NCBI RefSeq assembly: GCF_024437745.1
Contig: NZ_JANFNY010000033.1
Location: forward strand, 1 to 34,603
Source of the DNA: Roseomonas sp. GC11
GTDB lineage: Bacteria > Pseudomonadota > Alphaproteobacteria > Acetobacterales > Acetobacteraceae
Direction of reading: 5' to 3'
Length of the DNA stretch: 34,603 nucleotides
Notes under the pieces: model-generated
What the model was told of the DNA's origin: nothing
Seen by the model: the letters and a program-made list of their open reading frames with translations, nothing else
The model's database searches: none
Made by a program: the position numbers and the translations under genes
Shown: positions 33,084 through 34,603 of the stretch, piece by piece
Position numbering within the stretch: the first letter of the stretch is position 1
How the letters are laid out: every line of letters begins with the position of its first letter

Positions 33084-33695
33084 ATGCGCCGTCTTCCCAA
33101 GCTTGCCTTGCTGCCTTTCCTGTCTGCCCTGACGCTGGCCGTGCCGGCCGGGGCGCAAAGCCTGCGCGGGCCGATGACGCCTGACGCGCCGCAGCAGGCG
33201 CCGCGCAAGGAGCCGCCGGCCCTGCCGGGCCTCGCCGGCCGTGGCCGTGCCCCCGTCATCCCGGCTGAGCCGGGGCAGCAGGCGCTCGGCCCCACCGAGG
33301 CGCTGTTCGATGCCATCAACCGTGGCGACATGAGCGCGGCGCGCGATGCCATGGCGCGCGGTGCGGACCTGAACGCCCGCAATGTGCTGGGCCTGACGCC
33401 GATCGACTCCGCGGTGGACCAGAACCGCACCGAGATCGCCTTCTTCCTGCTGGCCGCGCGCGGCACGGTGGTGGGGGGTGGCGACCCGATGCCGCCGCCG
33501 CCGCCCGGCGCGCCGCGTGGCCCCGCCGCCGCTCCGGTGCGCAGCGCCCGTGCCCAGCCCGCGCCCGGCCCGGCTTCCCCCACCACGGTTTCGGCGCCGC
33601 GCGCCCAGCCGGTGGCGCCGCGCGCGCCCTCCGACCCTGGCACCCCGCGCCCGGACAAGGGCTTCCTCGGCTTCGACGCCAGCCAAGGCGGCTGA
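33084..33695 (+). CDS. exported ankyrin-repeat protein
   Basis: The 203-aa protein has a Sec signal peptide (LALLPFLSALTLAVPAGAQS), a Pro-rich stretch, then one to two ankyrin units at about 74-126 (TEALFDAINRGDMSAARDAM, ARGADLNARNVLGLTPID, NRTEIAFFLLARG-like end), and a long Pro/Ala-rich tail. Ankyrin repeats bind other proteins; the partner is unknown and the location is probably periplasmic. GAGAGG stands about six bases before the ATG. It is convergent with the next gene after 21 bases. Confidence 0.85.
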   Translation: MRRLPKLALLPFLSALTLAVPAGAQSLRGPMTPDAPQQAPRKEPPALPGLAGRGRAPVIPAEPGQQALGPTEALFDAINRGDMSAARDAMARGADLNARNVLGLTPIDSAVDQNRTEIAFFLLAARGTVVGGGDPMPPPPPGAPRGPAAAPVRSARAQPAPGPASPTTVSAPRAQPVAPRAPSDPGTPRPDKGFLGFDASQGG

Positions 33696-33716
33696 CGCCC
33701 TACCCCTGGACCGGCG

Positions 33717-34603
33717 CTAACGCCCCTCCCGCCGCCACGCCACCAGGGCGAGGCCCAGCACCAGCGGCAGCGCCGCCCAGGGCGGCAGCAGCGGCAGGGC
33801 GGCGATGCCCGTCACCAGATGGTCCTCGTTGCGGCGCAGCCCGATCCAGCTGCTGCCTGAGGCTTCCCGCCCCAGCGCGACGCGGCGCAGATCCGGCAGG
33901 GCAGGGCGCTCCCCCTGGCTTGTTCCCATCTGGCTTGCCCCCCCTTGGCCCAGCCAGTGGACGCCGCCGCCGGTGGCCTGGGCCAGCGCCTGACCGCGCC
34001 CCGGATCGGCGCGCAGATCGGCGATTTCCAGCGGATTGGCGGCGGCGGCGGCGGCGAAGGCGGTGCGCCGCCCATCGCTCACCTGCCAGACGCCGGGCAT
34101 CTCCGCCGGCATCTCCAGCACCGCCTGCCCGCCAGCCCCGGTTTCCGCCCGGCGGCGCGTGGTGGTGCCATCCGGCGCGGTGATGGCCAGTTCCGGCGGC
34201 GGCCCGGCCTCCACGCTGCGGCGGGTGACGCTGAGGGTGCCGCCCTCGATCCGCGCCACCAGATCCTCCTCCTCCAGCTCCGGCTCCTTCATCAGCCAGT
34301 GGGCGGCGCGGCGCAGCAGCTCGGCCTGCGGCCCGCCGCCATCATGCCCGCGCGACCACAGCCAGATCTGGTCCGACAGCAGCAGGGCCACGCGGCCCTC
34401 CCCCACGCGGTCCAGCTGTAGCAGAGGGGCGCCGTCCGGGCTGTCCATCACCGTCAGCCCGCTCTGCGGATCGGCGCGCAGATGGCGGTACCAGCGGCCC
34501 CAGGCCGGTTCCGTGGCCCCGGCATTGGCGCCGGTCAGCCCCTGCGTCACCGGGTGGCGGGCGCCGGCCTCGGTCACCCGCGGGGGGGGGGGGGGGGGCG
34601 CGC
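33717..34603 (-). CDS. C-terminal part of a large membrane protein; 5' end outside window
   Basis: The frame is open to the window edge. The visible part has the glutamine-amidotransferase-like stretch ARHPVTQGL, GEGRVALLLSDQIWLWSRG and QAELLRRAAHWLMKEPELEE, then a beta-rich region and one C-terminal membrane helix (WAALPLVLGLALVAWRREGR). This resembles the end of large predicted membrane proteins often near BatA/aerotolerance-type genes. The GTG at 34577 is not a credible start because similar residues normally continue upstream. The poly-G tract at 34582-34598 would encode six prolines and is suspect. The function is unknown. Confidence 0.7.
   Translation of the reverse strand, partial: APPPPPPRVTEAGARHPVTQGLTGANAGATEPAWGRWYRHLRADPQSGLTVMDSPDGAPLLQLDRVGEGRVALLLSDQIWLWSRGHDGGGPQAELLRRAAHWLMKEPELEEEDLVARIEGGTLSVTRRSVEAGPPPELAITAPDGTTTRRRAETGAGGQAVLEMPAEMPGVWQVSDGRRTAFAAAAAANPLEIADLRADPGRGQALAQATGGGVHWLGQGGASQMGTSQGERPALPDLRRVALGREASGSSWIGLRRNEDHLVTGIAALPLLPPWAALPLVLGLALVAWRREGR
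34582..34598. other. 17-base G homopolymer at the window edge
   Basis: Seventeen G in a row inside a coding frame, five bases from the end. Most likely an assembly or sequencing artefact at a contig end; a real slippage-prone tract is the alternative. Confidence 0.7.

Overview
This is a very GC-rich bacterial window with dense, short-spaced genes. The gene set (alphaproteobacterial-type AddA/AddB, long-form dnaN ending YVLMPMRV, proteins rich in Ala/Arg/Pro) suggests an alphaproteobacterium, most likely Acetobacteraceae/Roseomonas-like in the Rhodospirillales. That placement is an inference from style, not from a marker gene. The right edge runs into a 17-base G tract, which looks like a contig end.

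Left part (1-9290): the window opens inside a 2-oxoacid dehydrogenase E1 gene (apparently an alpha/beta fusion), followed by its E2 acyltransferase. Convergent to these is an alpha/beta-hydrolase-like gene of unknown function. Divergent from that gene is a 1200-residue kexin/subtilisin-type protease with a P-domain and six blocks of RTX repeats, predicted to leave by type I secretion. A yceI-cytochrome b561 pair follows on the minus strand.

Middle (9290-20920): a minus-strand pair encodes a cysteine hydrolase resembling biuret hydrolase and an NCS2-type permease. Divergent from it is a PanE/ApbA-family reductase. An OmpA-like porin has its own intrinsic terminator. Then come three tandem chemoreceptor genes with near-identical signalling domains and a shared upstream promoter-like block. 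The first of the three is broken by one in-frame TAG where its paralogs have Gln.

Right part (20921-34603) is rich in DNA metabolism: dnaN with a small membrane gene behind it, a divergent UdgX-type uracil-DNA glycosylase, and addB-addA. A metallo-beta-lactamase-fold hydrolase and a convergent cca follow. The end holds a CsbD-like small protein, a small lipoprotein, a secreted ankyrin-repeat protein, and the C-terminal part of a large membrane protein cut by the window edge.

The most unusual content lies between genes. Two dispersed hairpin families recur. One is a GC-rich double hairpin, with six copies; two of these are a perfect 64-base inverted match 10 kb apart, one supplies the last codons and stop of cca, and two bracket the metallo-hydrolase gene. 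The other is an A/T-rich hairpin, with five copies in both orientations, strikingly unlike the GC-rich background. No tRNA, rRNA, CRISPR array, insertion sequence or phage gene was recognised.
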